Positions 1 to 5,998 of a stretch of 14,141 nt of DNA are shown piece by piece. A program made the translations under genes and the position numbers. This stretch comes from JAJRAL01 sp050015815 (GTDB lineage Archaea > Thermoplasmatota > Thermoplasmata > Methanomassiliicoccales > UBA472): assembly GCA_050015815.1 (NCBI GenBank), contig JBEKAR010000032.1:1-14141 (forward strand), given 5' to 3'. The notes under the pieces were generated by a model. It had not been told where the DNA came from, did no database searches, and saw only the letters and a program-made list of their open reading frames with translations. The first letter of the stretch is position 1; the number at the start of each line of letters is the position of its first letter.

Positions 1-842
1 GGTGCCTCGGCAATTGCGCCTATTGCGTCACGAGACTTGCGAGAGGCTACCTGAGAAGCTATTCTATCGAGGGCGTCGTCGAAGCGGTCCGAAAGGAAGT
101 CGCAGGAGGGGCAAAGGAGATCCTTCTCACCACCCAGGACACAGGCTGCTACGGCTCAGAGCTGGGGACGAGCCTCCAGGATCTGATTTCGAAGGTCTGC
201 GAGGTCGAAGGCGATTTCAAGGTCAGGATCGGCATGATGAACCCGGACAGCCTCGCCGACATCCTGGATGAAACGATCGAGGCGTATCAACAGCCCAGGG
301 TATACAAGTTCCTGCATCTCCCCGTCCAGTCAGGGAGCGATCGCTTGCTTCGCGCGATGGGAAGGAGCTATGACATCGCGGCCTTCGAGAGACAGGTCAC
401 GAGGTTCCGTGAAGTTCTCCCTAGACTGACGCTCTCGACGGACATCATAACAGGATTTCCAGGCGAGACCGATGACGACCACCGTGCGACAATCGAGATG
501 CTGAAACGGGTCAAGCCGAACATCGTCAACGTCACAAGGTTCTCTTCTCGCCCGGGCACCGCGGCGGCGACCATGAAAGAACCGGTGGTGAGCAGGATCT
601 CCAAGGACCGTTCCAGGGAAGTGGCGATTCTTCGCTTCGAAATCGCAATCGCTCTCAACAGAAGGCTGGTCGGCGAGCGCCTCAAGGTCATGGCGACGGA
701 GATCGGCAAGAACGGATCCACGATCTGCCGGGATGATCGCTACGTGCCAGTCGTAATCAGGCGTCGCCTAGTCTTGGGCGGTTCATACGAAACGGAAATC
801 ATCGACTGCACGGCGACCCATCTTGTCGCGAAGCTGCGATGA
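1..842 (+). CDS. tRNA (t6A37) methylthiotransferase, archaeal MiaB-like/CDKAL1 type, 5' truncated
   Basis: This is the 3' part of a radical-SAM methylthiotransferase that adds a methylthio group to N6-threonylcarbamoyladenosine at tRNA position 37. The frame is read from base 3 and gives 279 residues ending in TGA at 840-842. The first visible residues, CLGNCAYC, are the radical-SAM CxxxCxxC cluster ligands. They are followed by a TTQDTGCYGSELG stretch, then MNPDSLADILDE and FLHLPVQSGSD, both hallmarks of the MiaB/CDKAL1 group. The last 60 or so residues (from about NRRLVGERLKV) form a TRAM-like RNA-binding domain. The N-terminal UPF0004 domain, with the second cluster, lies outside the window. 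The pcc1 gene about 800 bases downstream encodes part of the KEOPS complex that makes the t6A substrate. The archaeal t6A subgroup is inferred from motif style; the family itself is secure. Confidence 0.93.
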   Translation, partial: CLGNCAYCVTRLARGYLRSYSIEGVVEAVRKEVAGGAKEILLTTQDTGCYGSELGTSLQDLISKVCEVEGDFKVRIGMMNPDSLADILDETIEAYQQPRVYKFLHLPVQSGSDRLLRAMGRSYDIAAFERQVTRFREVLPRLTLSTDIITGFPGETDDDHRATIEMLKRVKPNIVNVTRFSSRPGTAAATMKEPVVSRISKDRSREVAILRFEIAIALNRRLVGERLKVMATEIGKNGSTICRDDRYVPVVIRRRLVLGGSYETEIIDCTATHLVAKLR

Positions 843-893
843 GCTTCGTTAGGCATCCTTCGAGGTCTGGTACCTGACCTCGCACTCTTTCGT

Positions 894-901
894 TTTAAAT
901 A
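894..901 (+). promoter_or_regulatory. TATA-like box for tRNA-Gln
   Basis: TTTAAATA is centred about 28 bases before the tRNA 5' end at 926, the usual archaeal distance from TATA box to transcription start. It lies in the only A/T-rich patch between the methylthiotransferase stop and the tRNA. Confidence 0.7.
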
Positions 902-925
902 CAGGCACTCTAATCGAGGCAGCAG

Positions 926-998
926 AGCCCCGTAGTGTAGTGGTCAATCATCCCGGACTTTGGATCCGGTGACGGCAGTTCGAATCTGCCCGGGGCTA
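926..998 (+). tRNA. tRNA-Gln (anticodon TTG)
   Basis: The sequence folds as a full cloverleaf of 73 nt. The acceptor stem is AGCCCCG with CGGGGCT. The anticodon stem is CCGGA/TCCGG, enclosing loop CTTTGGA with anticodon TTG at 960-962. The T arm is GGCAG-TTCGAAT-CTGCC, and the discriminator base is A at 998. No CCA is encoded and there is no intron. In archaea this tRNA is normally charged through Glu-tRNA(Gln) and the GatDE amidotransferase; that is family knowledge, not visible here. Confidence 0.95.
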
Positions 999-1026
999 CT
1001 TCCCTCTCCAATCCTGTCCTCCCTGC

Positions 1027-1545
1027 TCACCATTTCTCGATGTGCGTCAAGGTATCCAGCTTTAGCCTCGGCGTCCTACGCCCTTCCTCCTTTGGCTTGC
1101 CTATGGGGATCATTACCAGTGGCCTCGCGTGGCCAGGAAGCTGAAGCGCCTTGCACACCTCCGCCTCGTCGAAAGCTCCGACCCAGCAACTCCCGAATCC
1201 TTTGCTGCAGACGTACAACATTATGTGCTCCGTCGCTGCGGCGACGTCCTGCAGGCAGTAGAGCTCAGAGCCTCTGGAGCCGTAGTTGCGGATGCGGTTC
1301 AGGTTGGCGCAGACGACGATCACTACCGCCGCGTCCTCGAGGAACATCTGGCCGAACGCGGCCTTCGCCAGCATGGCCTTCGTCTCGGAGTCCCGAACTA
1401 TTACGAAGTCCCTTGCCTGCAGGTTCCCGGCGGAAGGAGCCAGCTGCGCGAGCCTCAGAGCTTCCATCACGACCTCATCCGGCACTTCGCCCTCACCGAA
1501 CGATCTCACGCTGATGCGCTTCTCGATGCACTCGACAATCTCCAT
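1027..1545 (-). CDS. nitroreductase-family flavoprotein
   Basis: The 172-residue product matches the FMN-dependent nitroreductase fold. It has RISVRSF near the N-terminus, as in the family's R-x-S-x-R phosphate-binding start, then LAPSAGNLQARDFVIV, a central AAATEHIMLYVCSKGFGSCWVGAF helix-turn region and a C-terminal PIGKPKEEGRRTPR. These enzymes use NAD(P)H to reduce nitro compounds, quinones or flavins; the substrate here cannot be told. The start is the ATG at 1545, because the family begins just before this point and the upstream open frame is low-complexity and overlaps pcc1. An in-frame ATG 21 codons upstream (MPCQRT) would add only non-conserved residues. The gene is divergent from pcc1 and its 3' end lies about 28 bases after tRNA-Gln on the opposite strand. 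Confidence 0.9.
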   Translation of the reverse strand: MEIVECIEKRISVRSFGEGEVPDEVVMEALRLAQLAPSAGNLQARDFVIVRDSETKAMLAKAAFGQMFLEDAAVVIVVCANLNRIRNYGSRGSELYCLQDVAAATEHIMLYVCSKGFGSCWVGAFDEAEVCKALQLPGHARPLVMIPIGKPKEEGRRTPRLKLDTLTHIEKW

Positions 1546-1580
1546 CGTCGCTGCCTCGTCGCTCGATGGCACGGGTGCGG

Positions 1581-1588
1581 TAATAAAG
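1581..1588 (-). promoter_or_regulatory. TATA-like box for the nitroreductase gene
   Basis: On the minus strand this reads CTTTATTA, centred about 39 bases before the ATG at 1545. That would give a short leader of about a dozen bases. No clear Shine-Dalgarno sequence is seen. Confidence 0.4.
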
Positions 1589-1607
1589 GTTCTCTGGCAC
1601 GGCATCG

Positions 1608-1615
1608 TTAAGTAT
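1608..1615 (+). promoter_or_regulatory. TATA-like box for pcc1
   Basis: TTAAGTAT is centred about 25 bases before the pcc1 ATG at 1637, which suggests a leaderless transcript. It lies about 20 bases from the divergent nitroreductase TATA box, so the two genes probably share this control region. Confidence 0.5.
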
Positions 1616-1636
1616 CGAGCCGCAGAATCCCTTCGT

Positions 1637-1891
1637 ATGAGCGTGGAGTGCAGGATCGAGGTGGAGCTCCCGGACGAGGAGAGGGCGGTGGAGGTGGCTC
1701 GCTCGATCTCGCTCGACAACGGAGAATACGTCACGGCGGTGGTGACGGGGAGAACGATCGTCATGACCGCGGTGGCATCTTCCACCGCATCCATGCTCCA
1801 CACGGTCGAGGACCTCCTGGCCTGCCTGAAGGTGGCGGAGTCGGTGATCGCCCCCGAGCCGGAGCAAGAAGACCTCACAGATGACGCCTGA
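1637..1891 (+). CDS. pcc1: KEOPS complex subunit Pcc1
   Basis: The product is an 84-residue protein with the Pcc1 pattern: an N-terminal beta strand (CRIEVELPDEERA), then SISLDNGEYV, a central VTGRTIVMTAVASSTASML stretch and a C-terminal helix VEDLLACLKVAESVI. Pcc1 is the dimerisation subunit of KEOPS, which with Kae1, Bud32 and Cgi121 transfers threonylcarbamoyl to A37 of ANN-decoding tRNAs. The length fits archaeal members. ATG at 1637 is the only sensible start, and it follows a TATA-like box at leaderless distance. The acidic tail (EPEQEDLTDDA) is not conserved in the family. No other KEOPS subunit is in the window; the methylthiotransferase at 1-842 acts on the same base. Confidence 0.82.
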   Translation: MSVECRIEVELPDEERAVEVARSISLDNGEYVTAVVTGRTIVMTAVASSTASMLHTVEDLLACLKVAESVIAPEPEQEDLTDDA

Positions 1892-1911
1892 TTGCTCTGG
1901 TAGTTTGCCAC

Positions 1912-1955
1912 GCCGCATTTCCACAGGCTGTAAGTAGGAAACGACGCAATGCGGC
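1912..1955 (+). repeat. inverted repeat between pcc1 and the GNAT gene
   Basis: GCCGCAT (1912-1918) and ATGCGGC (1949-1955) are perfect inverted copies separated by 30 bases. A second, overlapping pair is CACAG (1922-1926) with CTGTG (1955-1959). It could be part of the pcc1 3' end or an operator ahead of the GNAT gene. No function can be assigned, and chance is possible. Confidence 0.4.
1929..1936 (+). promoter_or_regulatory. possible TATA-like box ahead of the GNAT gene
   Basis: TGTAAGTA is centred about 29 bases before a GTG at 1962. That GTG would begin a leaderless message, but it is out of frame with the acetyltransferase by one base. The box is weak, and is listed because it bears on where the gene originally started. 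Confidence 0.3.
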
Positions 1956-2023
1956 TGTGAGGTGACCACACGGACTCGGGCCTCGTCATTCGAAAGGTCG
2001 ACGCCGAGAACGTTGACGACCTG

Positions 2024-2473
2024 GTGATGCTAATCGGGGAGCTTGCCCTCTTCGAGCGTCTACCCGGTCCCGACAAGGAGGCAAAGGCCAGATTGGTCAG
2101 GGATGCGCTCAGTAATCCTCCGCGCTTCTCCGCGTTCGTCGCCTACGAAAATGGCTTGCCTGTCGCGCACATCATCTACTTCTTCACCTACTCGACGTTC
2201 CTCGGAAAGCCGACCCTTTTCCTGGAGGACCTCTTCGTGCTCGAGGGGTACCGTGGAAAGGGGATTGGGAAGGAGCTACTAGGGTACTGCGCCGATGAGG
2301 CGCTGAGGACCGGCTGTGGACGGATGGAATGGGCGGTTCTGACCTGGAATGCCGATGCTATCAGATTCTACGAAGGCTTCGGTGGGAAGCGTCTAGATTG
2401 GTACTTTTACAGGATGACCGAATCGGAGCTGAGAGCCGCATCGGATAGCTCCGAGAAGCATCGGAGTCGCTAA
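2024..2473 (+). CDS. GNAT-family N-acetyltransferase, diamine (SSAT)-like; abnormal 5' end
   Basis: This is a 149-residue acetyl-CoA-dependent acetyltransferase when read from the first canonical codon, GTG at 2024. The acetyl-CoA-binding motif A is LEGYRGKGIGKELL (residues 73-86), and motif B is WNADAIRFYEGFG (108-120). The sequence IIYFFTYSTFLGKPTLFLEDLFV closely follows eukaryotic and archaeal spermidine/spermine acetyltransferases, so a polyamine or other amine substrate is plausible but unproven. The same frame codes clear family-type residues upstream (LVIRKVDAENVDDL, 1982-2023), the usual first strand and helix. There is no ATG, GTG or TTG there before the in-frame TGA at 1958. The true start is therefore uncertain: a rare ATT at 1988, a frameshift after GTG 1962, or a nonsense change after ATG 1949. 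The stop TAA overlaps the convergent tgtA stop. Confidence 0.85.
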   Translation: MMLIGELALFERLPGPDKEAKARLVRDALSNPPRFSAFVAYENGLPVAHIIYFFTYSTFLGKPTLFLEDLFVLEGYRGKGIGKELLGYCADEALRTGCGRMEWAVLTWNADAIRFYEGFGGKRLDWYFYRMTESELRAASDSSEKHRSR

Positions 2474-4422
2474 GGCCTCACGCCTTCCCTGACTTTGACC
2501 GCCAGCCCCTTCTTCATGACGAGCATCTCGTCCCTGGTGAGGATCGCTCTGCCGACGGCGACCAGTTCATCGTTCTTGTCCACGACCATAACTTCGTCCA
2601 TCGGCACTAGGCCTGGGTCGCAATCGGTCACGAAGCCACAGAACACGTTCTTGCCTTCGCGATTGTACTGGGCCGAATCGTCGTCGACGATCACCCTGAG
2701 CGCGGGAGTTCCGAGTCCCGCCTTGAGCTTCCTCGCCCCCTCGGGCCGCAGGGAGAAAAAGCCGTCCGGCGCCCTCATCGAGAGGACGTGCTTGCCATCA
2801 ACCAGCACGGTTCTGATCTTGCCGGTGTTCTTCGACTTGGTGATCTCGACCTTGCCGTCGAGCAGCAGGTCCGAAGCGCCTCTGCCGAACTGGTAGTCCG
2901 CCACAGCGCGGACCCTCAGGAGGTCCACGTCGGTGGTCGCGTGTTCGGACGAGAGCACGGTTAGCATGTCTAGCGTCTCCCTGCCGTCGTAGACGAGACA
3001 CAGACCGTATTCCTGGCAATGGGAGAAGCGTTCCATCAGCTCGGTCATTCTCGCCTTCGTCTCCATGTCCTGCTGCTTAGGGAACAGGGATTGGGCAATC
3101 GGGTACGCCTCGTCAAGTTCGATTGGAACGGGGCCAAACGGCGACATGACCAGGAAGTGCGAATCGCTCACCGCTGAGATCTCTGCGATTTCCTTGGCGT
3201 AGCGCCTGGAATATGGCTTCTCGGCCTCCTCGAACGCCACCCCGACCTTCGAAGGAGGTTGGCGATATCTTTCGAAGTACCGTTTCTCATAGCGGAGCAT
3301 CGATGGCCGGTCCAGCGTCTCGGGGCCAGTGTAGAACATCGCGCCATCCCGGCTGAGCGGCTCGTACTTCTCAAGGTGTCCCTTATAGGCTGCGAGGCGC
3401 CTGAGCGCGTTCAGCAGTGAAGGATGTCCGCGGCAGCGCACTTCCACCATCTCCCACAAATCCCCCTCGCGGAGCGCCGTCTTCGATCTCTCGATCTCCA
3501 TTTTGGAGATGTACAGATTGTGCCGGGAGACCGTCCTCACCCTCTCCTCCTCCGGTAGCTCCATGAGCGATTCGATGGTGTGTTTTGAGCAATAGGGGCA
3601 GTCGCAATCGAGACCCTTCATATCAGCCAGATGCGCGGTGCCGCTAGGCAGCATCATTCTGCCGTCCCTTGCGAACTTGGCATATGAAGCGGAGTCGAAC
3701 AGGTCGCAGCCGAGGAGGATCGCGATGGGGAAGACCATCGGGTGACCCGCTCCGAACAGATGCACTGGTCTATCTGGAGCGAGCCCTTTCTTCGAGGCGA
3801 CGATGACATCGATCAGGTCGGCGAACCGGTATGTCTCCATCAGAGGTACGACCCCGCCAATCGGGAACACATCGACTCCAAGGCTGGACAAGCGGCGGGC
3901 GCAGTCCTCCCGCAGGTCCTGGTAGAGCGAACCCTGGACCACTCCGGCAAGGAGCATCTCGCCCTTGATCTGCGAAGCCTCATCGGTCCGTTGCAGGGTC
4001 GTCTCTACGGCATCCTTCGTCCGCTCCTTCGTCCAATCAGGCTCAGTGAAGATGTCGAGCACCGTGCCGATGTCGGCCCCGATATCGCGCTGGAACGCGA
4101 CGATCTCGTCGTTGCGGACGTCCACTTCGCCGTACATGTGGCTCTGGAACGTACCGCTGTCGGTCATGATCGCGCCGTGGAAGTCGAGCAAGGCATGAAG
4201 CCGTTCTTTCAGCGCCCTCTCCTTCAGCGCCGGGTCCTTGCGGATGATATACGAGTTCGTGATCAGGCCGCGGAAGCCGAACGACTCGTAGAGTTCTTTC
4301 GGCGGGACGGTGAACATCTTCGGGTGCACGACCGGCAGGAGGCAAGGAGTGTCCAGCTTGCCGTGCGGCGTGGTGAACTCGCAGATCCGCGCCAGACCGT
4401 CCCTCTCAATTAGCTCGAGCAT
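2470..4422 (-). CDS. tgtA: archaeosine tRNA-guanine transglycosylase (TgtA)
   Basis: The enzyme exchanges guanine-15 of archaeal tRNAs for preQ0, the first tRNA-level step of archaeosine synthesis. The 650-residue product is the full-length archaeal form. The catalytic TIM-barrel domain occupies about residues 1-350, with TDSGTFQ (Asp88), the substrate-recognition GVVQGS (160-165), and LFDSASY with the likely nucleophile Asp243. The zinc site is CDCPYC (Cys273, 275, 278) plus a downstream His near 301. The middle region (about 350-575) is the archaeal C1/C2 part, and the last 75 residues or so form a PUA RNA-binding domain. The length is somewhat above the 580-residue archaeal norm. ATG at 4422 matches the family start and follows a TATA-like box at leaderless distance. 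It converges on the GNAT gene (overlap 2470-2473) and diverges from pth2. Confidence 0.97.
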   Translation of the reverse strand: MLELIERDGLARICEFTTPHGKLDTPCLLPVVHPKMFTVPPKELYESFGFRGLITNSYIIRKDPALKERALKERLHALLDFHGAIMTDSGTFQSHMYGEVDVRNDEIVAFQRDIGADIGTVLDIFTEPDWTKERTKDAVETTLQRTDEASQIKGEMLLAGVVQGSLYQDLREDCARRLSSLGVDVFPIGGVVPLMETYRFADLIDVIVASKKGLAPDRPVHLFGAGHPMVFPIAILLGCDLFDSASYAKFARDGRMMLPSGTAHLADMKGLDCDCPYCSKHTIESLMELPEEERVRTVSRHNLYISKMEIERSKTALREGDLWEMVEVRCRGHPSLLNALRRLAAYKGHLEKYEPLSRDGAMFYTGPETLDRPSMLRYEKRYFERYRQPPSKVGVAFEEAEKPYSRRYAKEIAEISAVSDSHFLVMSPFGPVPIELDEAYPIAQSLFPKQQDMETKARMTELMERFSHCQEYGLCLVYDGRETLDMLTVLSSEHATTDVDLLRVRAVADYQFGRGASDLLLDGKVEITKSKNTGKIRTVLVDGKHVLSMRAPDGFFSLRPEGARKLKAGLGTPALRVIVDDDSAQYNREGKNVFCGFVTDCDPGLVPMDEVMVVDKNDELVAVGRAILTRDEMLVMKKGLAVKVREGVRP

Positions 4423-4446
4423 CGCTCATCGGAGGGAGGCGAATCG

Positions 4447-4453
4447 TATTAAT
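4447..4453 (-). promoter_or_regulatory. TATA-like box for tgtA
   Basis: On the minus strand this is ATTAATA, centred about 28 bases before the tgtA ATG at 4422, consistent with a leaderless mRNA. Confidence 0.55.
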
Positions 4454-4511
4454 GCTTGCACGGGCGCCTTTCCAGCCCGCCAAAGTCAACGTGGACCTAG
4501 CCATGACAATC

Positions 4512-4518
4512 ATTAAAC
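4512..4518 (+). promoter_or_regulatory. TATA-like box for pth2
   Basis: ATTAAAC is centred about 27 bases before GTG 4542. This spacing is the main reason for preferring GTG 4542 over ATG 4569 as the pth2 start. Confidence 0.5.
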
Positions 4519-4541
4519 CTTCCTCGTCCGTTTTGCATTCC

Positions 4542-4910
4542 GTGCCAGCCGCCCACTTCAATTACAAGATGGTCATCGCGGTCAGAAAGGACCTGAAGCT
4601 CTCGCCGGGAAAGCTCGCGGCTCAGGTCGCTCATGCGGCGGTAACCTGCGCCCTGGTCTCGAAGAAGAGGAAGCCAGCATGGTTCGAGGCTTGGTACGAG
4701 GAAGGGCAGAAGAAGGTCGTGGTAAAGGTGGCCGACCTCAGAGAGCTGCATGAGTTGAAGGTCGCGGCTGAGGACGCGGGGCTCGTGACCGCGCTGATCA
4801 CCGATGCAGGGCACACCGAACTGCCCCCGAACACGACCACATGCCTCGGCATCGGACCCGCCCCGGAGGCGGAGATAGACAAGGTCACGGGGCATCTGGG
4901 GCTGATGTGA
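4542..4910 (+). CDS. pth2: peptidyl-tRNA hydrolase, Pth2 type
   Basis: Pth2 cleaves the ester bond of peptidyl-tRNAs that drop off ribosomes, recycling tRNA. The product has the family signature: VIAVRKDLKLSPGKLAAQVAHAAV (residues 11-34), a WFEAWYEEGQKKVVVKV segment, and the C-terminal ITDAGHTELPPNTTTCLGIGP with the conserved acidic and Thr residues, ending KVTGHLGLM. Starting at GTG 4542 gives 122 residues and includes HFNYK, which resembles the short lead-in seen in archaeal homologues; the start also sits at leaderless distance from a TATA-like box. ATG 4569 (113 residues) is the alternative; neither start has a clear Shine-Dalgarno site. The frame stays open back to 4452, but that part overlaps the tgtA promoter. 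The next gene begins one base after the stop. Confidence 0.93.
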   Translation: MPAAHFNYKMVIAVRKDLKLSPGKLAAQVAHAAVTCALVSKKRKPAWFEAWYEEGQKKVVVKVADLRELHELKVAAEDAGLVTALITDAGHTELPPNTTTCLGIGPAPEAEIDKVTGHLGLM

Positions 4911-4911
4911 G

Positions 4912-5484
4912 TTGAAGAGCCAGGTGCGGGTGCTCGGGTTCGACGATGCTCCGTTCCGTTTTGGCTCGGACAACGTTCTGGTGGTCGGCGCCGTGATGCG
5001 CCTTCCGGGTTACCTCGAGGGCGTCCTCCGCACCGAGTGCAAGGTCGACGGAGACGACGCCACGGATGCACTGATCAGAGCAGTCCTAGACTCCCGGTTC
5101 AAAGAGCAGCTCAAACTGGTTATGATTGATGGGGTCGCGCTAGGTGGGTTCAACGTGGTCGATATCGATCGGCTCTATCAGGAAACCGGCGTTTCAGTTG
5201 TGACGGTCACGAGGGACCGGCCGAATATGCAGAAGATCAAGGCGGCGTTGACGAAGCACTTCGACGACTGGGAAGTGCGATTGGAGATAATTGAGCGGCA
5301 TGAGCTCATCGAACTAGAGACCGACCATAATCCCCTTTTCGTCTCAGCCTGCGGAATGGACATCGGAGATGTGAGTTCGTTGCTGCGTCAGAGCGTCGTT
5401 CGGGGCGTGCTGCCCGAACCCCTACGTGTGGCCCATATCATCGCTAGCGCCATGGTCAAGGGCGAATCTCGGGGAAGGGCTTAG
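4912..5484 (+). CDS. DUF99 / UPF0215 family protein (endonuclease dU-like)
   Basis: The 190-residue product matches the archaeal DUF99 family: VRVLGFDDAPFRFG at the N-terminus, GAVMRLPGYLEGVLRTE, VDGDDATDALI, VMIDGVALGGFNVVDIDRL, VTVTRDRPNM and ALTKHFDDWEVRLEII. The family is related in fold to endonuclease V, and members have been named endonuclease dU for cutting DNA at deoxyuridine; this is recalled knowledge, and activity here is inferred. The conserved acidic residues of the FDD and DG motifs are present. TTG 4912 is chosen as start because it lies one base after the pth2 stop and gives the family N-terminus; the next option, GTG 4924, would cut into the first strand. Translation is probably coupled to pth2. 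The last 63 bases are overlapped in antisense by the possible small ORF ending at 5422. Confidence 0.9.
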   Translation: MKSQVRVLGFDDAPFRFGSDNVLVVGAVMRLPGYLEGVLRTECKVDGDDATDALIRAVLDSRFKEQLKLVMIDGVALGGFNVVDIDRLYQETGVSVVTVTRDRPNMQKIKAALTKHFDDWEVRLEIIERHELIELETDHNPLFVSACGMDIGDVSSLLRQSVVRGVLPEPLRVAHIIASAMVKGESRGRA

Positions 5485-5663
5485 GACCGCCCCGTCCATA
5501 TACACCGCGACGAGCAATGCAGTGGTTGGAAAGTTGAATAGCAGGAACGAGTAGGGCATCAGCGCCATAGCGATGGCGCGAGAACGGCCAGCACGTACTG
5601 GATAATGTTCTCGGACCTGTCGATACGACGCTCCTGCTCGCTCGCTCCTGCTACCAATCTCAT
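5422..5663 (-). pseudogene. possible frameshifted small membrane-protein gene
   Basis: ATG 5663 opens a 34-codon frame (stop 5559-5561) with a charged start (SEQERRIDRSEN) leading into a hydrophobic run, IIQYVLAVLAPSL. A second frame, offset by one base (ATG at 5568, stop at 5422, 48 residues), continues as another hydrophobic run, MALMPYSFLLFNFPTTALL then VAVYMDGA. Joined by a -1 shift, they would make a protein with two membrane segments. A well-placed TATA-like box lies about 28 bases before the first ATG, so the gene looks expressed or only recently broken. The frames meet inside a perfect 7-bp hairpin (5562-5579). No protein family is recognised. It could be a decayed gene, two overlapping mini-genes, or chance in a GC-rich spacer. 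Confidence 0.33.
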
Positions 5664-5687
5664 CCCGGAGATATATTGTCGAGGCTG

Positions 5688-5695
5688 GTATAAAG
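5688..5695 (-). promoter_or_regulatory. TATA-like box for the minus-strand small ORF
   Basis: On the minus strand this is CTTTATAC, centred about 28 bases before ATG 5663. The spacing matches leaderless archaeal promoters, and this is the main evidence that the small ORF is or was a gene. Confidence 0.4.
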
Positions 5696-5872
5696 AACGT
5701 CCGTCATCTGTCTGACAAAGTCATATCGCCCGGCCAGCTAATCTATCTCAGGCGTAAGTAGCGACCGGCCTTAGTCGAACCCCGCGATGCTCATTCCGAG
5801 ATACATTTCCGTACGAAGCGCGAGCACGCATCCGTCGTTCCGATAAGTACTTCAACGGGAGCTGACTAACTG

Positions 5873-5940
5873 GACCTCGCCTCCGGAGGCGATGAAACGA
5901 GGTCGCGAAAAGACCTCCTGAAGGGTGTTGGCGAACCCTT
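5873..5940 (+). repeat. cluster of three perfect hairpins upstream of the rps12 promoter
   Basis: Three inverted repeats follow each other closely: the palindrome GCCTCCGGAGGC (5879-5890); GAGGTC (5899-5904) with GACCTC (5912-5917) around a 7-base loop; and AAGGGT (5921-5926) with ACCCTT (5935-5940) around an 8-base loop. GACCTCG (5873-5879) can also pair with CGAGGTC (5898-5904), which excludes the second hairpin. The cluster ends just before the rps12 TATA box, so it is outside the predicted rps12 mRNA. It may be the end of an upstream transcript, a small RNA or a protein-binding site. Confidence 0.55.
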
Positions 5941-5945
5941 AACGC

Positions 5946-5953
5946 TTAAATAT
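5946..5953 (+). promoter_or_regulatory. TATA box for the rps12 operon
   Basis: TTAAATAT is a strong archaeal TATA-like sequence. It predicts a transcription start near 5976 and a leader of about 20 bases before rps12. Confidence 0.7.
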
Positions 5954-5988
5954 GAATAGCGTAATAGGGCAGCCGCTTCCCATTCAAA

Positions 5989-5994
5989 AGGTGA
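5989..5994 (+). promoter_or_regulatory. Shine-Dalgarno site of rps12
   Basis: AGGTGA is fully complementary to the 16S rRNA 3' end. It leaves four bases to ATG 5999 but only one base to ATG 5996, which selects the second ATG as the start. Confidence 0.7.
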
Positions 5995-5998
5995 AATG

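Larger units (their letters stand above)
5664..5998. other. gene-free interval before rps12
   Basis: No convincing coding frame, tRNA, RNase P RNA or SRP RNA signature was found here. From about 5696 to 5872 nothing can be named. The two ends hold supported elements listed separately: a minus-strand TATA-like box at 5688-5695, a hairpin cluster at 5873-5940, and the rps12 promoter and ribosome-binding site. Confidence 0.5.

Noticed and set aside
1949..1963. Selenocysteine at the in-frame TGA of the GNAT gene
   Set aside because: No selenocysteine insertion element was seen, the residue would fall outside the acetyltransferase fold, and a simple mutation or other start explains it better.
1546..2076. 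Upstream extension of the nitroreductase frame to 2076
   Set aside because: The extra 177 residues are Ser/Arg/Thr-rich, match no domain and overlap pcc1 and the GNAT gene on the other strand; the family N-terminus begins at 1545.
5889..5920. Box C/D-type small RNA
   Set aside because: A GCGATGAA resembles box C and a CTGA resembles box D, but the C box deviates, there is no second box pair and no terminal stem outside the boxes.
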